The notes beneath the pieces were generated by a model. The model did not search any database. It saw only the letters and a list, made by a program, of their open reading frames with translations, and was not told the origin of the DNA. From a virus, in the IMG/VR virus record IMGVR_UViG_3300034023_000064, positions 1-42,288 of that record: a stretch of DNA of 42,288 nucleotides. One strand, 5' to 3'. Shown here piece by piece: positions 10,673 to 19,251 of the stretch. The position numbers were made by a program, and so were the translations under genes. Positions within the stretch are counted from its first letter, which is position 1. Every line of letters starts with the position of its first letter.

Positions 10673-11995
10673 TTATGCGTATTCGTAAACTATAACAATA
10701 CCATTAGCACCAGTACCACCACCTGAAGAACTACCTCCGCTACCACCTGAACCATAGGCTTCACCGTTTACTCCTCCAGAAGAGAATGATCTACCTCTGC
10801 CGCCACCACCAAAAAATGAAGAACCTCCAGCACCACTAAGCGGGTTAGATCCACCGTTTGCATTAGAACCTGAACAACCCCCTCCGCCTGTAACTCTTAG
10901 CGTACCTACTGTGGCATCTCCGCCAGCACCGCCATCATTTGCATTACTAGCAGACCCTACACCACCGACCCCACCTGAGCCGCTACCTATAGAACCAAAT
11001 GTGGTAGTGCCTCCAGTGCTACCTGACGACCCAGTACCCCCAGCCGCTCCTCCTGCTCCGATAGTTACAGTTAGAGTTGTTAACGCTGATGCGCTTACAA
11101 ATGTTTCAAAATAACCCCCCGCGCCACCGCCACCAGAAGTTGCCGTAGTAAACTGACTCGTACCACCGCCACCACCGCCACCAACACCTCGGACAAGGAT
11201 GTTGTTTGTGCCTGTACCTTTAGTCCAAGTGCCAGCCGCTGTAAAAACTGTCATTCTTAATAGCGAACCTGCGGATGCAGCACTTTGCCATGTAGCATTG
11301 GTTGAACTTGTTGCTGTTAATACTTGCCCCGCTGTTGGCGCAGTTGCCCCACTAACTGATACAGTTGTCGTTGCTGATTTTAATTCATATCCTACCGCGT
11401 TAGTGCAATTTGATAAGTTTCCGCTTGTGGGAGTACCTAAAATCGGTGTAATTAAAGTTGGTGTGTTATTAAATACATTTACGCCTGTCCCTGTTTCATC
11501 CGTTAACGCAGCAGCTAAATTAGCACTAGATGGTGTAGTTAAAAACGTATTAACATTTGTTCCAAATTGCCCAGCACTAAACGTAATTGCACCCGTCATC
11601 GTGCCGCCAGCGGTAGGTAAAAACCCAGTAATTGCACCTCCTAACGTCAAACTGCCCGATGAGGTTACTGTGCCGGATAATGTCAAACCGCTTACCGTTC
11701 CCGTACCGCTTACTGAAGTGACTGTACCTGTAGCCGGTGTTACAAACGTTAAATTTCCCGCGCCATCAGTTTTAATAACTTGGTTAGCAGTTCCGTCTGT
11801 TGTTGGATATTTTAAACCAGCAGGATTGTTCATCAATCTTATTACAGATCCACCGGTGTTTAATGCCCAAACCGACATATCAGCAGTGTTGTAATTGATT
11901 GCAAGCTCACCAGCAGTTAAATTTCCAGCGGTAGGCGATGTACCTGTTGTTGATGTTCGATAAAGCTGAATAGGTGTAAAACCAGTAGCTGCCAT
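10673..11995 (-). CDS. Tail fibre protein with Gly-rich C-terminal domain
   Basis: This is a 440-residue fibre. The N-terminus has an attachment-like segment (TAGNLTAGELAINYNTADMSVW), followed by shaft repeats (TSVSGTGTVSGLTLSGTV, then FLPTAGGTMTGAITF). From about residue 245 a beta-strand region leads into a poly-Gly domain (GGGGGGGTSQF, many GGAGG and GSGG runs) that ends GANGIVIVYEYA. Gly-rich domains ending in IVIxYEY are a known receptor-tip type in phage fibres and adhesins. The shaft is paralogous to part of the fibre at 12344-14176. The protein probably contacts the host surface; which receptor is not inferable. Confidence 0.75.
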   Translation of the reverse strand: MAATGFTPIQLYRTSTTGTSPTAGNLTAGELAINYNTADMSVWALNTGGSVIRLMNNPAGLKYPTTDGTANQVIKTDGAGNLTFVTPATGTVTSVSGTGTVSGLTLSGTVTSSGSLTLGGAITGFLPTAGGTMTGAITFSAGQFGTNVNTFLTTPSSANLAAALTDETGTGVNVFNNTPTLITPILGTPTSGNLSNCTNAVGYELKSATTTVSVSGATAPTAGQVLTATSSTNATWQSAASAGSLLRMTVFTAAGTWTKGTGTNNILVRGVGGGGGGGTSQFTTATSGGGGAGGYFETFVSASALTTLTVTIGAGGAAGGTGSSGSTGGTTTFGSIGSGSGGVGGVGSASNANDGGAGGDATVGTLRVTGGGGCSGSNANGGSNPLSGAGGSSFFGGGGRGRSFSSGGVNGEAYGSGGSGGSSSGGGTGANGIVIVYEYA

Positions 11996-11999
11996 GTTA

Positions 12000-12344
12000 T
12001 TACCTCAAATTTTCAAGTTTAAATAGGGTTGACATGTGCAAACCCGCTAGTTCGTCTAATATGTTTTCAAGTGCTGGCACATTGTTTGATAATTCACTAC
12101 GATTGTCATTTATCCAAGATAAATTGTCACGAATGAGCTTTTCAATATGCGGATCATCATTTGGAATTTCTTCAATTTTACCAAAAGTTCCAATTTGTGC
12201 TTCAACAAATTTATCAATTAGTGTTATCAATTCATCATAAAACTCGCCCAATGCCTGATGCTGTGCATAAGAATCAGTTGTCCAATGCCTTGCATGACTT
12301 GCATTGCGCTCATCAAATACTTTAGTAATTAGCTCGCCAATCAT
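12000..12344 (-). CDS. DUF5856-like phage protein of unknown role
   Basis: This 114-residue, largely helical protein has ASHARHWTTDSYAQHQALGEFYDELITLIDKFVEAQIG. The spaced His and Glu residues resemble a ferritin-like four-helix fold and match my recollection of the DUF5856 family in phages. It is coupled to the long fibre gene upstream by a one-base TAATG overlap. The ferritin-like reading is tentative; no function is established. Confidence 0.6.
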   Translation of the reverse strand: MIGELITKVFDERNASHARHWTTDSYAQHQALGEFYDELITLIDKFVEAQIGTFGKIEEIPNDDPHIEKLIRDNLSWINDNRSELSNNVPALENILDELAGLHMSTLFKLENLR

Positions 12345-14176
12345 TAGAATGTGCCTCCGTTAATACCACTCCACGTTGGTGCGCTTGCGCCTGCCGATGT
12401 TAACACCTGACCTGCTGTTCCTGCCGCTGTGTAAGCGTGCGCTGTACCAGTACCATAACCTGCACCACCAGCAGTTGGTGTTGCTGTTGAATTAGTTCCA
12501 CCAGATGCAATAGCTAAGGTAGCAGAAAGACCTGCGGCTGTGCCTGTTGTGTTTTGATTCCATGTAGGAACTGTACCACTCAGATTTGCATAAGTATAAC
12601 CTGTACAATTTGTAAGAGTTCCACTCGCAGGCGTTCCTAATATAGGTGCGACTAAAGTCATACCGCTTGGCAATGTGGTTGCCGAAGTTAAATTAGCTGC
12701 TGTACCTGTGGTATTTTGATTAAGTGTTGGAAAGTCTGCGGCAACAGCAATCGTCAATGCACCTGTCGATGTCGTGCTTTTTAAAATACCTGTTGCAAGT
12801 GCTGAAGTTCCTGCGCTGAAATCAGTTCCAGCGGTAGCAGCAACCAATGCACTAGAGCTTCCTTTTAGCATTCCAGAAATGCTTGTTGTAAGTGTTATAG
12901 CTGGTGTTGTTGTTGCATCTGCTACCGTACCAGCAAAACCATTAGCACTAACAACTGAAACCGTTGTCACAGATCCACCCGACGCGGTTGCATTAATAGT
13001 TTGGTTTGGCCATGTTCCGGAAATAGTTACATTTGAACCGGCTACTAACGCTGGCGTTGTTGTGCCAGTTCCACCGTTTAATACCGGAAGCGTACCAGAT
13101 ACCTGCGTTGTTAAACTAACACCGCTAAGTGTACCTCCGAGCGTTAAATTTCCCGTACTTGTCACTGTTCCTGTTAAAGTGATACCGTTAACTGTTCCTG
13201 TACCGCCTACGCTGGTGACTCCGCTACTGATTGCCGACGTTGTAACACTAGTAACAATACCTTTAGAATTGACGGTGATGACTGGAACTGTGGTTGAAGA
13301 ACCATAAGTATTAGCAGTAACACTAGAAGCAGGTAAATCATCGTTAACTAATGCGCGAAACAATGTTGGTGCAGCGGCTCCACTTGCAGGACCGGCATAA
13401 ACCACGTTAGCAGGTTGGTCAGAAAGAATAATAGCTGAACCCCATGTTGGCGCAGAAGATCCGCCAGAAACTAAAACTTGCCCAGCCGTTCCAGCCGCAC
13501 TAACATAAAGACCATCAGCACCAGACCAAACAACAGCACCTGCCATCGGTACAATGCTTTTTGCAGTACCGCCATGACTTAAGCCAAGAATATTTTCAAC
13601 TTCATTAGCACTCGATAAATCCACTTGCGGATGCTTGTGATCTGATCGTGACATAGATGTGGCAACACCAGCCGATCCAGTAGTCAATCCAGCTAAAGGT
13701 AAACTATCAGATAAATCAGCGGCAAGCGTCACATTTGCGTTTAACGGACCGCCACCAGTTAAACCAGTGCCAGCAATCACTTGACGTGTGGTAGGAACGT
13801 AGCCAGTAATCGTTGCGGCAATCGTTGATGCGGCAGTGACGCGACCAGTTGAATCTACGGTAAAAACAGGAATATTTGTGGCATCACCGTAAGATCCAGC
13901 AGCAACGCCTGTGGCACTTAACTGTGTGCTAGTAATGCCACCAGTGGCAACACTAAGTGTCACATTACCAGTTAATTGACCGCCACCCGTTAAACTGGTG
14001 CCAGCGATAACTTGCCGTGTTGTAGGAACACCAGCAACACTCAAAAGATCTCCAACTCTGATTTGATAATTATTGCCGTTGTAGACAATCATCATCAAAC
14101 TGTCTTCTGATGCAACAGGTGCTAGTGGTAGCTGCGTTATCCGTGTGGGAATTAAATTACTTGGTACGTCAGACAT
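12344..14176 (-). CDS. Long tail fibre-like protein, repeat-rich, ending in NGGTF
   Basis: This 610-residue protein begins with a region likely to attach to the tail (IPTRITQLPLAPVASEDSLMMIVYNG, then YQIRVGDLLSV). Multiple beta repeats follow: VPTTRQVIAGTSLTGGG occurs twice, then TSVGGTGTVNGITLTGTV, ILGTPASGTLTNCTG and WNQNTTGTA. It ends in TAGQVLTSAGASAPTWSGINGGTF-like sequence, with AGQVL also occurring mid-protein. The terminal NGGTF matches another fibre-like gene at 7580-8779. The composition (Thr, Gly, Ala, Ser) and repeats are typical of fibre shafts. It is the first of a set of fibre genes downstream of the Zn-ribbon and adaptor-like genes. Confidence 0.7.
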   Translation of the reverse strand: MSDVPSNLIPTRITQLPLAPVASEDSLMMIVYNGNNYQIRVGDLLSVAGVPTTRQVIAGTSLTGGGQLTGNVTLSVATGGITSTQLSATGVAAGSYGDATNIPVFTVDSTGRVTAASTIAATITGYVPTTRQVIAGTGLTGGGPLNANVTLAADLSDSLPLAGLTTGSAGVATSMSRSDHKHPQVDLSSANEVENILGLSHGGTAKSIVPMAGAVVWSGADGLYVSAAGTAGQVLVSGGSSAPTWGSAIILSDQPANVVYAGPASGAAAPTLFRALVNDDLPASSVTANTYGSSTTVPVITVNSKGIVTSVTTSAISSGVTSVGGTGTVNGITLTGTVTSTGNLTLGGTLSGVSLTTQVSGTLPVLNGGTGTTTPALVAGSNVTISGTWPNQTINATASGGSVTTVSVVSANGFAGTVADATTTPAITLTTSISGMLKGSSSALVAATAGTDFSAGTSALATGILKSTTSTGALTIAVAADFPTLNQNTTGTAANLTSATTLPSGMTLVAPILGTPASGTLTNCTGYTYANLSGTVPTWNQNTTGTAAGLSATLAIASGGTNSTATPTAGGAGYGTGTAHAYTAAGTAGQVLTSAGASAPTWSGINGGTF

Positions 14177-14179
14177 TCT

Positions 14180-14482
14180 TTACATCTCCAGATAAGAATT
14201 ACCGTCTTCGGTAATGAAAAATTCGTCGCCAGCCTCTTGGATTACACCAGCAGGATGCGTGTTAAGTGAAACGTCTGGTCGATTAAATGGCAACACAATT
14301 TGATCTGGCGGTCTTGGTGCAAGACGATAAGGATCGTATTCGTCGGTATCTTCTTTGCACACCATTAAGTTTGGGTAATTAGGATCAGGATGCAATTCAG
14401 CTAATTTGAATTTACGCGAACATCTGGCACATATTCCAATGCCAAGTGTAGGTTCTCCTGTTGTGTCTAAATAAATGCTCAT
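14180..14482 (-). CDS. Small zinc-ribbon-like phage protein
   Basis: This 100-residue protein has GIGICARCSRKFKLAELHPDPNYPNLMVCKEDTDEYDPYRLAPRPPD. The Cys-x-x-Cys pair and one later Cys suggest a metal-binding ribbon with an incomplete fourth ligand. Similar small proteins sit beside adaptor and capsid genes in many short-tailed phages. It overlaps the upstream adaptor-like gene by four bases (ATGA), so it is coupled. A structural or connector role is inferred. Confidence 0.6.
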   Translation of the reverse strand: MSIYLDTTGEPTLGIGICARCSRKFKLAELHPDPNYPNLMVCKEDTDEYDPYRLAPRPPDQIVLPFNRPDVSLNTHPAGVIQEAGDEFFITEDGNSYLEM

Positions 14483-15459
14483 TTTGTGTAACAGCCAATG
14501 CCAGGATTAATTTTTGTTGGACTACCATCATTGTCACCATCCCATGCACGTTGCATTGACATAGCCGCCTTTTGATCAAGCACTGGAATTAAATTAGCAT
14601 CAACTGCGGGTGTTTCTGCCGCCATTCTCGCAGCAAGACCATTTACAATGGCTTCAAGCCAACGCTGAGGAACTTCTACGTCTTGTTGAAGGTTTGTGGT
14701 GTCCATAATCTGTCTTTGCCGCCAAAGGATCAACTGCGCTTGCTCTGCCGCAAGAAATGGTGCAGGCCAGATATTGACCACTGGACTTGGCAAGTCACGT
14801 TGAAACCAATAAGAGTTTGGGCGAGAAGGAAAAACTTTGTTGCTTTGATTAACGTAGTCGTCGCGGTTAAGTAATCCAAGTGGAATTTCTTGTGGCATAT
14901 TGCCAAGCGTAATAGCGTAATAGCTCATCGGACTCGTTGACGTTATTCTAAAATAACTATACGCCTTAGCCGCAGAAATATCAGTCCAAACAATATCACC
15001 AGCAACAGCCGTGACATTAGATGATCCAACGGTTATCCATGTTGATCCGTTATCACTGACTTGAAACGTAACCGCAACCGAATTTGCTGACCAGTTGATA
15101 CCCACAGTGGTGACAACAGTCTGTGATGTAAAATCAACTTTATAACTGGTGGATGTGATAGTTTCTGCGCCTGACAATAACTGCAAGACACGATAATTTA
15201 AATTTAGTACATCAACGGTGCCAATTGGAAGTGTCACAATTGGCTGATTTTCGTACATTGGAAGGATGACCTTCTCAATGCACCAGCTCGGTGGTTTGAT
15301 GTTTGCTAGTTCAGACAAGAAAAGATACAGCGAATCCAAAGCATAATCCTGCATCTCAGCAGTAATCGCCTGCGCTGTTAATCGGCAACGTCTAAAGGCG
15401 TGATCCACTACCTTCAGAGCGTTAAATGTTGTATTAGAAATGCTGTCAGAATATGCCAT
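14479..15459 (-). CDS. Second adaptor/tail accessory-like protein with inserted beta-sandwich
   Basis: This is a 326-residue protein. The N-terminal helices (ALKVVDHAFRRCRL, ITAEMQDYALDSLYLFLSELAN) and the C-terminal part resemble gp4-like adaptor proteins of short-tailed phages. The C-terminal part contains LNRDDYVNQSNKVFPSRPNSYWF, an LPSPVVNIWPAP strand and PQRWLEAIVNGLAARMA. Between them, about residues 100-190 form a separate beta-rich domain (FQVSDNGSTWITVG, AKAYSYFRITST) resembling an F5/8 type C or Ig-like carbohydrate-binding fold. The gene follows the capsid block. The adaptor reading is moderately supported; the insert's function is unknown. Confidence 0.6.
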   Translation of the reverse strand: MAYSDSISNTTFNALKVVDHAFRRCRLTAQAITAEMQDYALDSLYLFLSELANIKPPSWCIEKVILPMYENQPIVTLPIGTVDVLNLNYRVLQLLSGAETITSTSYKVDFTSQTVVTTVGINWSANSVAVTFQVSDNGSTWITVGSSNVTAVAGDIVWTDISAAKAYSYFRITSTSPMSYYAITLGNMPQEIPLGLLNRDDYVNQSNKVFPSRPNSYWFQRDLPSPVVNIWPAPFLAAEQAQLILWRQRQIMDTTNLQQDVEVPQRWLEAIVNGLAARMAAETPAVDANLIPVLDQKAAMSMQRAWDGDNDGSPTKINPGIGCYTK

Positions 15460-15543
15460 CGTAACCTCAGTTTAAAAGTCTTGACGGCATACTGATACAG
15501 TTGCCCGTGTTATCCAATTATAATTGAATAGTCGGTGTAAAAT
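15460..15543 (-). promoter_or_regulatory. Intergenic gap with palindromic TATAAT, possible weak promoter
   Basis: The 84-base gap upstream of the adaptor-like gene contains CAATTATAATTG (15515-15526), a perfect palindrome that includes a -10-like TATAAT. I see only a poor -35 (TAGATT at 18-base spacing), so promoter activity is uncertain. Confidence 0.25.
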
Positions 15544-16098
15544 CTATTTTTTCTTCATTGCTCTGCGACCTTCAGACAATGCAATCGCTAACGCTTGCTT
15601 TGAATTAGTCACGTCCGGTCCTTTTTTACTTCCAGAATGCAAATCGCCATCTTTAAACTCGTTCATCACTTTGCCAACTTTAGCTTCTGAAATTTTACCG
15701 CCATTTTTCATGGCAATTAAAGGCGATTGTGATGCCACAGGAACTGACTTGCGAACAGGAATTTTTCCTTTCATCATTTCCTTGCGTTGCTCGCGTGGTG
15801 ATTCACGTTTCTCATGTTGCATCATTGCTTTTTTGCTGGCGTACTTTTCACCAGTAGCTTTTTCAACTACCTTTCCGCCTTCTGCTTTGCACATTTTAGG
15901 AGCTACTTTGCCACCTTTTGCTTTGCACATAGTAGATGATGATGCTTTCTTAGCGGTGCCACCTTCTTTGTAGCCACCACATGATCCACCCATTGCTTTT
16001 TTAACTGTGCCCCCTTCTTTATATCCACACGCACCGCCTTTGCTGTAATGCATTTGCGGTCCAAATTCAAACTCACCGTATTTTAATGTTGCGCCCAT
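15544..16098 (-). CDS. Basic Lys/Gly-rich protein with DUF6496-like C-terminus
   Basis: This 184-residue, strongly basic protein has an N-terminal half of imperfect repeats (YKEGGTVKKAMGG, YKEGGTAKKA, CKAKGGKVAP, CKAEGGKVVE) with five or six Cys residues in regular spacing. The C-terminus, VMNEFKDGDLHSGSKKGPDV followed by SKQALAIALSEGRRAMKKK, matches a motif that I associate with the phage DUF6496 family. High charge and Cys repeats suggest nucleic-acid binding or a virion-internal protein. It lies between the capsid-associated genes and the adaptors. Function unknown. Confidence 0.65.
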   Translation of the reverse strand: MGATLKYGEFEFGPQMHYSKGGACGYKEGGTVKKAMGGSCGGYKEGGTAKKASSSTMCKAKGGKVAPKMCKAEGGKVVEKATGEKYASKKAMMQHEKRESPREQRKEMMKGKIPVRKSVPVASQSPLIAMKNGGKISEAKVGKVMNEFKDGDLHSGSKKGPDVTNSKQALAIALSEGRRAMKKK

Positions 16099-16112
16099 GA
16101 TCGTATCCTCTG

Positions 16113-16523
16113 TTATGCGTTTGCATAAGTTTTAATGCACTCAATGACAATTGTGTACATATCACCGGCAGACATATCTAATGTTGTGAATAACACGTTG
16201 CCGTTAACACCTGTTCCACCATTGTTTTGCAAACCACCAAAACTAGAAAAATCCATTAGATAATTGGTATTTTGCGGAATCATCCATGCAAAAACATCTG
16301 TTGTTGCGTCCCATAAAATACGGACTTCCATGCCATGCGTGGTTGCCCATATTTTATTAATCTTAACGCCATTACATGCGCGACCATAAGCGTTCACGCT
16401 AAGTGTTGATGGATTAATTTTGACAACAGCAGTTTCACCTGTGCCGTCAGAGATATTTGTAAACTTGCCAATAAACAATCGTTCACCGTCAAGCAATGTT
16501 TGTGATGCTACTACGTCAGCCAT
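16113..16523 (-). CDS. Capsid-associated structural protein (hypothetical)
   Basis: This 136-residue beta-rich protein has GERLFIGKFTNISDGTGETAVVKI, then MEVRILWDATTDVFAWMIPQN, and ends FTTLDMSAGDMYTIVIECIK. Such proteins are regularly found a few genes after the capsid gene in short-tailed environmental phages and are usually labelled structural. It is preceded by GGGGAG six to nine bases before its ATG. It lies just downstream of a hairpin at 16545-16566, so its expression may depend on read-through. No firm function. Confidence 0.6.
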   Translation of the reverse strand: MADVVASQTLLDGERLFIGKFTNISDGTGETAVVKINPSTLSVNAYGRACNGVKINKIWATTHGMEVRILWDATTDVFAWMIPQNTNYLMDFSSFGGLQNNGGTGVNGNVLFTTLDMSAGDMYTIVIECIKTYANA

Positions 16524-16544
16524 GATGCTCCCCTGTTGATTAAA

Positions 16545-16566
16545 ATGAGGCGAATTAACGCCTCAT
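16545..16566 (-). terminator. Probable intrinsic terminator after the head fibre/decoration-like gene
   Basis: ATGAGGCG (16545-16552) and CGCCTCAT (16559-16566) form a perfect 8-bp stem with a six-base loop, five bases past the stop of the gene at 16571. On the minus strand the stem is followed by TTTTAATC. The short T-run suggests partial termination. Confidence 0.6.
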
Positions 16567-16570
16567 CAAA

Positions 16571-17011
16571 TTAGCTTGCTTGTGTAAATGTCACACCAGC
16601 CGCAACCGCGCAAAACGCTTTTGCAAACCACGATGTACCATCACTGATCACAGTAACTTGATCGCCAGCAACAGCTTGTGCATCAACAAAAGAAATGGTG
16701 TCATCAGCAGTACCGGTATCACCAGCAACGCCAGCAGCGTTAACAGCTTGACCTTTGATAATGTTAGCACTTGATGCAGTAACGATGGTGTAGCTTGCGC
16801 CAGAAGGAGCAGCAGTAACAATAAATGTGTAATTTAAACCAGCCGCAGGTGCAGGAAGTGTAGTTACAAATTCTGTTGCAGAGTTTAAAAAGAAAACCTG
16901 ACCGCTTTGTGCAGCAGTTAAAGTAGATGCCGCTGTCAGTGAAACTGTTGCGTCTGGACCGATAAAGCCATTTAAAGAAGTGACTGGTCCTGTAAAGGTA
17001 GTTGAAGCCAT
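16571..17011 (-). CDS. Head fibre/decoration-like protein
   Basis: This 146-residue, Ala/Thr/Ser-rich beta protein starts STTFTGPVTSLNGFIGPDATVSLTAA. It continues with GQVFFLNSATEFVTTLPAPAAGLNYTFIV, TASSANIIKGQAVN and DQVTVISDGTSWFAKAF. The opening TFTGPVxSxNGF and these trimeric-fibre-like strands recur in small head-fibre or decoration proteins next to capsid genes. It lies between the capsid terminator hairpin and a second hairpin, so it has its own regulated transcript boundary. Role inferred. Confidence 0.6.
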   Translation of the reverse strand: MASTTFTGPVTSLNGFIGPDATVSLTAASTLTAAQSGQVFFLNSATEFVTTLPAPAAGLNYTFIVTAAPSGASYTIVTASSANIIKGQAVNAAGVAGDTGTADDTISFVDAQAVAGDQVTVISDGTSWFAKAFCAVAAGVTFTQAS

Positions 17012-17101
17012 TTTGATTCCTCACATGCGAGTTGTGGATATGTGTCTGCATGTCGTCAGCCGGAACTGTCAGCATATCCTATTGTTTTCCGGAAATAAAG
17101 A

Positions 17102-17121
17102 AAGGGAGCCGAAGCTCCCTT
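17102..17121 (-). terminator. Intrinsic terminator with UUCG tetraloop after the capsid gene
   Basis: On the minus strand AAGGGAGC-TTCG-GCTCCCTT forms an 8-bp stem capped by a classical C(UUCG)G tetraloop, followed by TTCTTTATTT. It lies seven bases past the capsid stop. The tetraloop and stem make this a convincing terminator or mRNA 3'-end stabiliser. Confidence 0.75.
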
Positions 17122-17128
17122 CCGTCAA

Positions 17129-18043
17129 TTAAACGCCAGCCGTTCCAAAAATTCCTCTTGGATCAGTCCAGCCGAGAACGTATCTCTCTGTCGCTTTGTA
17201 GCGCATTGAGTCTGTTTCAAAGTCACCTTCCATAGATTTTTCTAATGGACGACGCATTAACAGTTTCAAACCTTCAGGTGCATCAGTTTGAATCCACCAT
17301 GCAGTTGTCGAAGTGATACGAGATAAGTTAGCTTGACCGTCACCTAGTAAACCTAAAGATTTAACAGGGTTGATGTCGTTGTCAGCGGTACCAGCACGCA
17401 AAACTGATTTCAATAACACTTCAGCTTGGAATACGTTGCTTGGACCGGTAACGATTTGTTTTGGTGTTAAGCGAATACGTTTACCGTTGTTGTCAACAGC
17501 GTTGCGAATTTGAATTAACAATTGTTCCAAAGATGTTTGTGATAATGCAGCGGCAGTAGTTAACTGATTGCTGAATGTACCAGAAACAATTGGATGGTTT
17601 GTTGCAATCAAAGATACGCCATCACCACCAGTATATGAGCCGTTGAAAGCACGGTTCAAAATGTTAGCCGCTAATGTTTCTTTTGTTTCAACCAAAGATT
17701 GCGCTAAGTGTTTAGCGTATGTTTGACCAATACGGATATGATCACCGTCTTCAACCAATACTTTGGTTAATGCAAACGCAAGACCGTAAACTTTGTACAA
17801 GTAACGTTGTAAGAACAACACACCACCTGATTGATAAGTAACAGCCATACCATCAGGTAATTCAGGTGCTGCGCCAAATCCATAAAGAACTGGTTCTTCG
17901 TGATAGTTACGCGCAATACCTTTTTGCTCGGTGAAAACCTGTTTCCATTCATCAGCACGTTGATCGTAAACACCATCAAAAACTTCATTTAGGATTGGTT
18001 CTACTACGGATCTAAAGTCCGTACTTCTCATAGGAGTAGCCAT
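17129..18043 (-). CDS. Major capsid protein (HK97-like fold)
   Basis: This 304-residue protein is the likely shell subunit. The N-terminal region (STDFRSVVEPILNEVFDGVYDQ) and YHEEPVLYGFGAAPELPDG lead into ALTKVLVEDGDHIRIGQTYAKHLAQS. ATNHPIVSGTFSNQL follows, then RLTPKQIVTGPSNVFQAEVLLKS and a C-terminal SMRYKATERYVLGWTDPRG. The order matches HK97-fold capsid proteins of the Mu gpT-like type. It has a strong AAGGAG ribosome site seven bases before ATG, and is bracketed upstream by the promoter-like 19252-19281 and downstream by a tetraloop terminator. This fits the high expression a capsid gene needs. No protease domain is visible, so scaffold cleavage is not implied. Confidence 0.85.
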   Translation of the reverse strand: MATPMRSTDFRSVVEPILNEVFDGVYDQRADEWKQVFTEQKGIARNYHEEPVLYGFGAAPELPDGMAVTYQSGGVLFLQRYLYKVYGLAFALTKVLVEDGDHIRIGQTYAKHLAQSLVETKETLAANILNRAFNGSYTGGDGVSLIATNHPIVSGTFSNQLTTAAALSQTSLEQLLIQIRNAVDNNGKRIRLTPKQIVTGPSNVFQAEVLLKSVLRAGTADNDINPVKSLGLLGDGQANLSRITSTTAWWIQTDAPEGLKLLMRRPLEKSMEGDFETDSMRYKATERYVLGWTDPRGIFGTAGV

Positions 18044-18055
18044 TTATAATCTCCT

Positions 18056-18655
18056 TTAGCTTACTGTGTTAACAGGTGCTTTGTATTGTGATTCGTTCAA
18101 GCGAACGCTCATGTTTACAAATGCATCAGTTGGTGAATCGGTAACAAGATAAGCATAACCGGTGATTTGGAATTGGCCGGATGTAGCTGATTCTGCCGCT
18201 AAATAAGTTGAGCTGATACCTGTTGCAGTTGAACCACCTGCTGTTGGTCGCCAGTCGCATTCTGCACCCACAGCAGTTTGTACTGAATCAGTACCTGCTG
18301 TTCCTGGGTTTGCAAATTGAACATCATAAATGGTTTCTGGATCATCATAAACCCAAGCAACAATTTGTGTGCCAGTAGTACCACCAGTCCAAAATGGAGC
18401 AATGGTTGGTTTACCAGTTGAATCATAATATTCAACACCAGCAAAAATACCAAGTAATGAAATGCCGTCAGTAGTTCCTGTGCGTGTGCCGTCAGAAGTA
18501 CCAAGTTGAATTGTACCAGCGGTGACTAATTTAACTGGATCACCAGAGTAAATAGACGCAGCGTAAGTGCTTGCGATTGTATAGGCTTTTGGACGCATCT
18601 GACCACTGTTGTGGAAAGCAGGTCTAAAGCCATAAGGTGCGCTTGTTGTAGACAT
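18056..18655 (-). CDS. Capsid-associated (decoration-like) structural protein
   Basis: This 199-residue beta-rich protein begins TSAPYGFRPAFHNSGQ then YTIASTYAASIYSGDPVKLVTAG, a pattern often seen immediately upstream of this capsid type. It continues GISLLGIFAGVEYYDSTGKP and IVAWVYDDPETIYDVQF. It probably decorates or stabilises the shell, or forms part of the head. AGGAG lies just before the start and a 12-base gap separates it from the capsid gene, so the two are co-transcribed. Confidence 0.65.
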   Translation of the reverse strand: MSTTSAPYGFRPAFHNSGQMRPKAYTIASTYAASIYSGDPVKLVTAGTIQLGTSDGTRTGTTDGISLLGIFAGVEYYDSTGKPTIAPFWTGGTTGTQIVAWVYDDPETIYDVQFANPGTAGTDSVQTAVGAECDWRPTAGGSTATGISSTYLAAESATSGQFQITGYAYLVTDSPTDAFVNMSVRLNESQYKAPVNTVS

Positions 18656-18679
18656 AATAGCTCCTAGAAATTAGATTGG

Positions 18680-19222
18680 TTAGAGGTCAAAAAGAGCCTC
18701 TCTATCATCGCCTAACTCCAAATTACCTTCACCAATAGACAAACGTGATTTTGATGCTTTTGCGGTTTGCTCTAAAAACTCTGCGGTGTCCGTAAGTTTT
18801 TCTTCTTCGCGGAGTGGCGCATCGTGATGAGCTTCTTTCATATACTTAAAGTACAATGAGTTTGGCAATTTGAATGCAAGCATCTCATTCACACCAATAA
18901 ATCCTGTCCAGTCGCCTGTTTTAAGTGTGGCATATTCCCAGCCAGGAATATCTTCTGGCTTAATTGCTTCATAACCTAAACGCATGCGCGTGTGGATTGA
19001 ATCTCTTGGATTCGTCGTTGTTAGCCAGCAGGTGTGCCAGCCATCGATACTGGGTAAATCCGGTAAAGACGAATTAAAAAATTGTTGACGGAACATTTCT
19101 ACTCGCTCATCGTCTGTGACTTCCCGATTTTCTTCAATGGCTCGATCTTTCATCGTGCGACTTGTCCGAATATCGTTTCCAGCGGGTTTGTTTGATCTAA
19201 TGCGTTCGTCTGTTGTTGTCAT
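18680..19222 (-). CDS. Conserved phage protein of the head module
   Basis: This 180-residue protein has an Arg/Asp-rich start (TTTDERIRSNKPAGNDI). A core follows, VEMFRQQFFNSSLPDLPSIDGWHTCWLTTTN, then TRMRLGYEAIKPEDIPGWEY and FIGVNEMLAFKLPNSLYFKYMKEAHH. This is a familiar uncharacterised protein between scaffold and capsid genes in environmental phages. It is the first gene behind the putative promoter at 19252-19281. A role in head assembly is likely but not shown. Confidence 0.65.
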   Translation of the reverse strand: MTTTDERIRSNKPAGNDIRTSRTMKDRAIEENREVTDDERVEMFRQQFFNSSLPDLPSIDGWHTCWLTTTNPRDSIHTRMRLGYEAIKPEDIPGWEYATLKTGDWTGFIGVNEMLAFKLPNSLYFKYMKEAHHDAPLREEEKLTDTAEFLEQTAKASKSRLSIGEGNLELGDDREALFDL

Positions 19223-19251
19223 ATGACTCGCTCCTTTCAGCGGTTGTGTAA

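Noticed and set aside
11199-11894. A 231-residue plus-strand open frame opposite the Gly-rich fibre gene
   Set aside because: It is the antisense of a Thr/Gly/Ala-rich gene, has a Val/Pro-rich translation, no ribosome site and no coupling. Low-complexity sense codons create such open antisense frames.
12774-13307. A 177-residue plus-strand open frame opposite the long fibre gene
   Set aside because: Antisense artefact of repeat-rich sense codons, as above.
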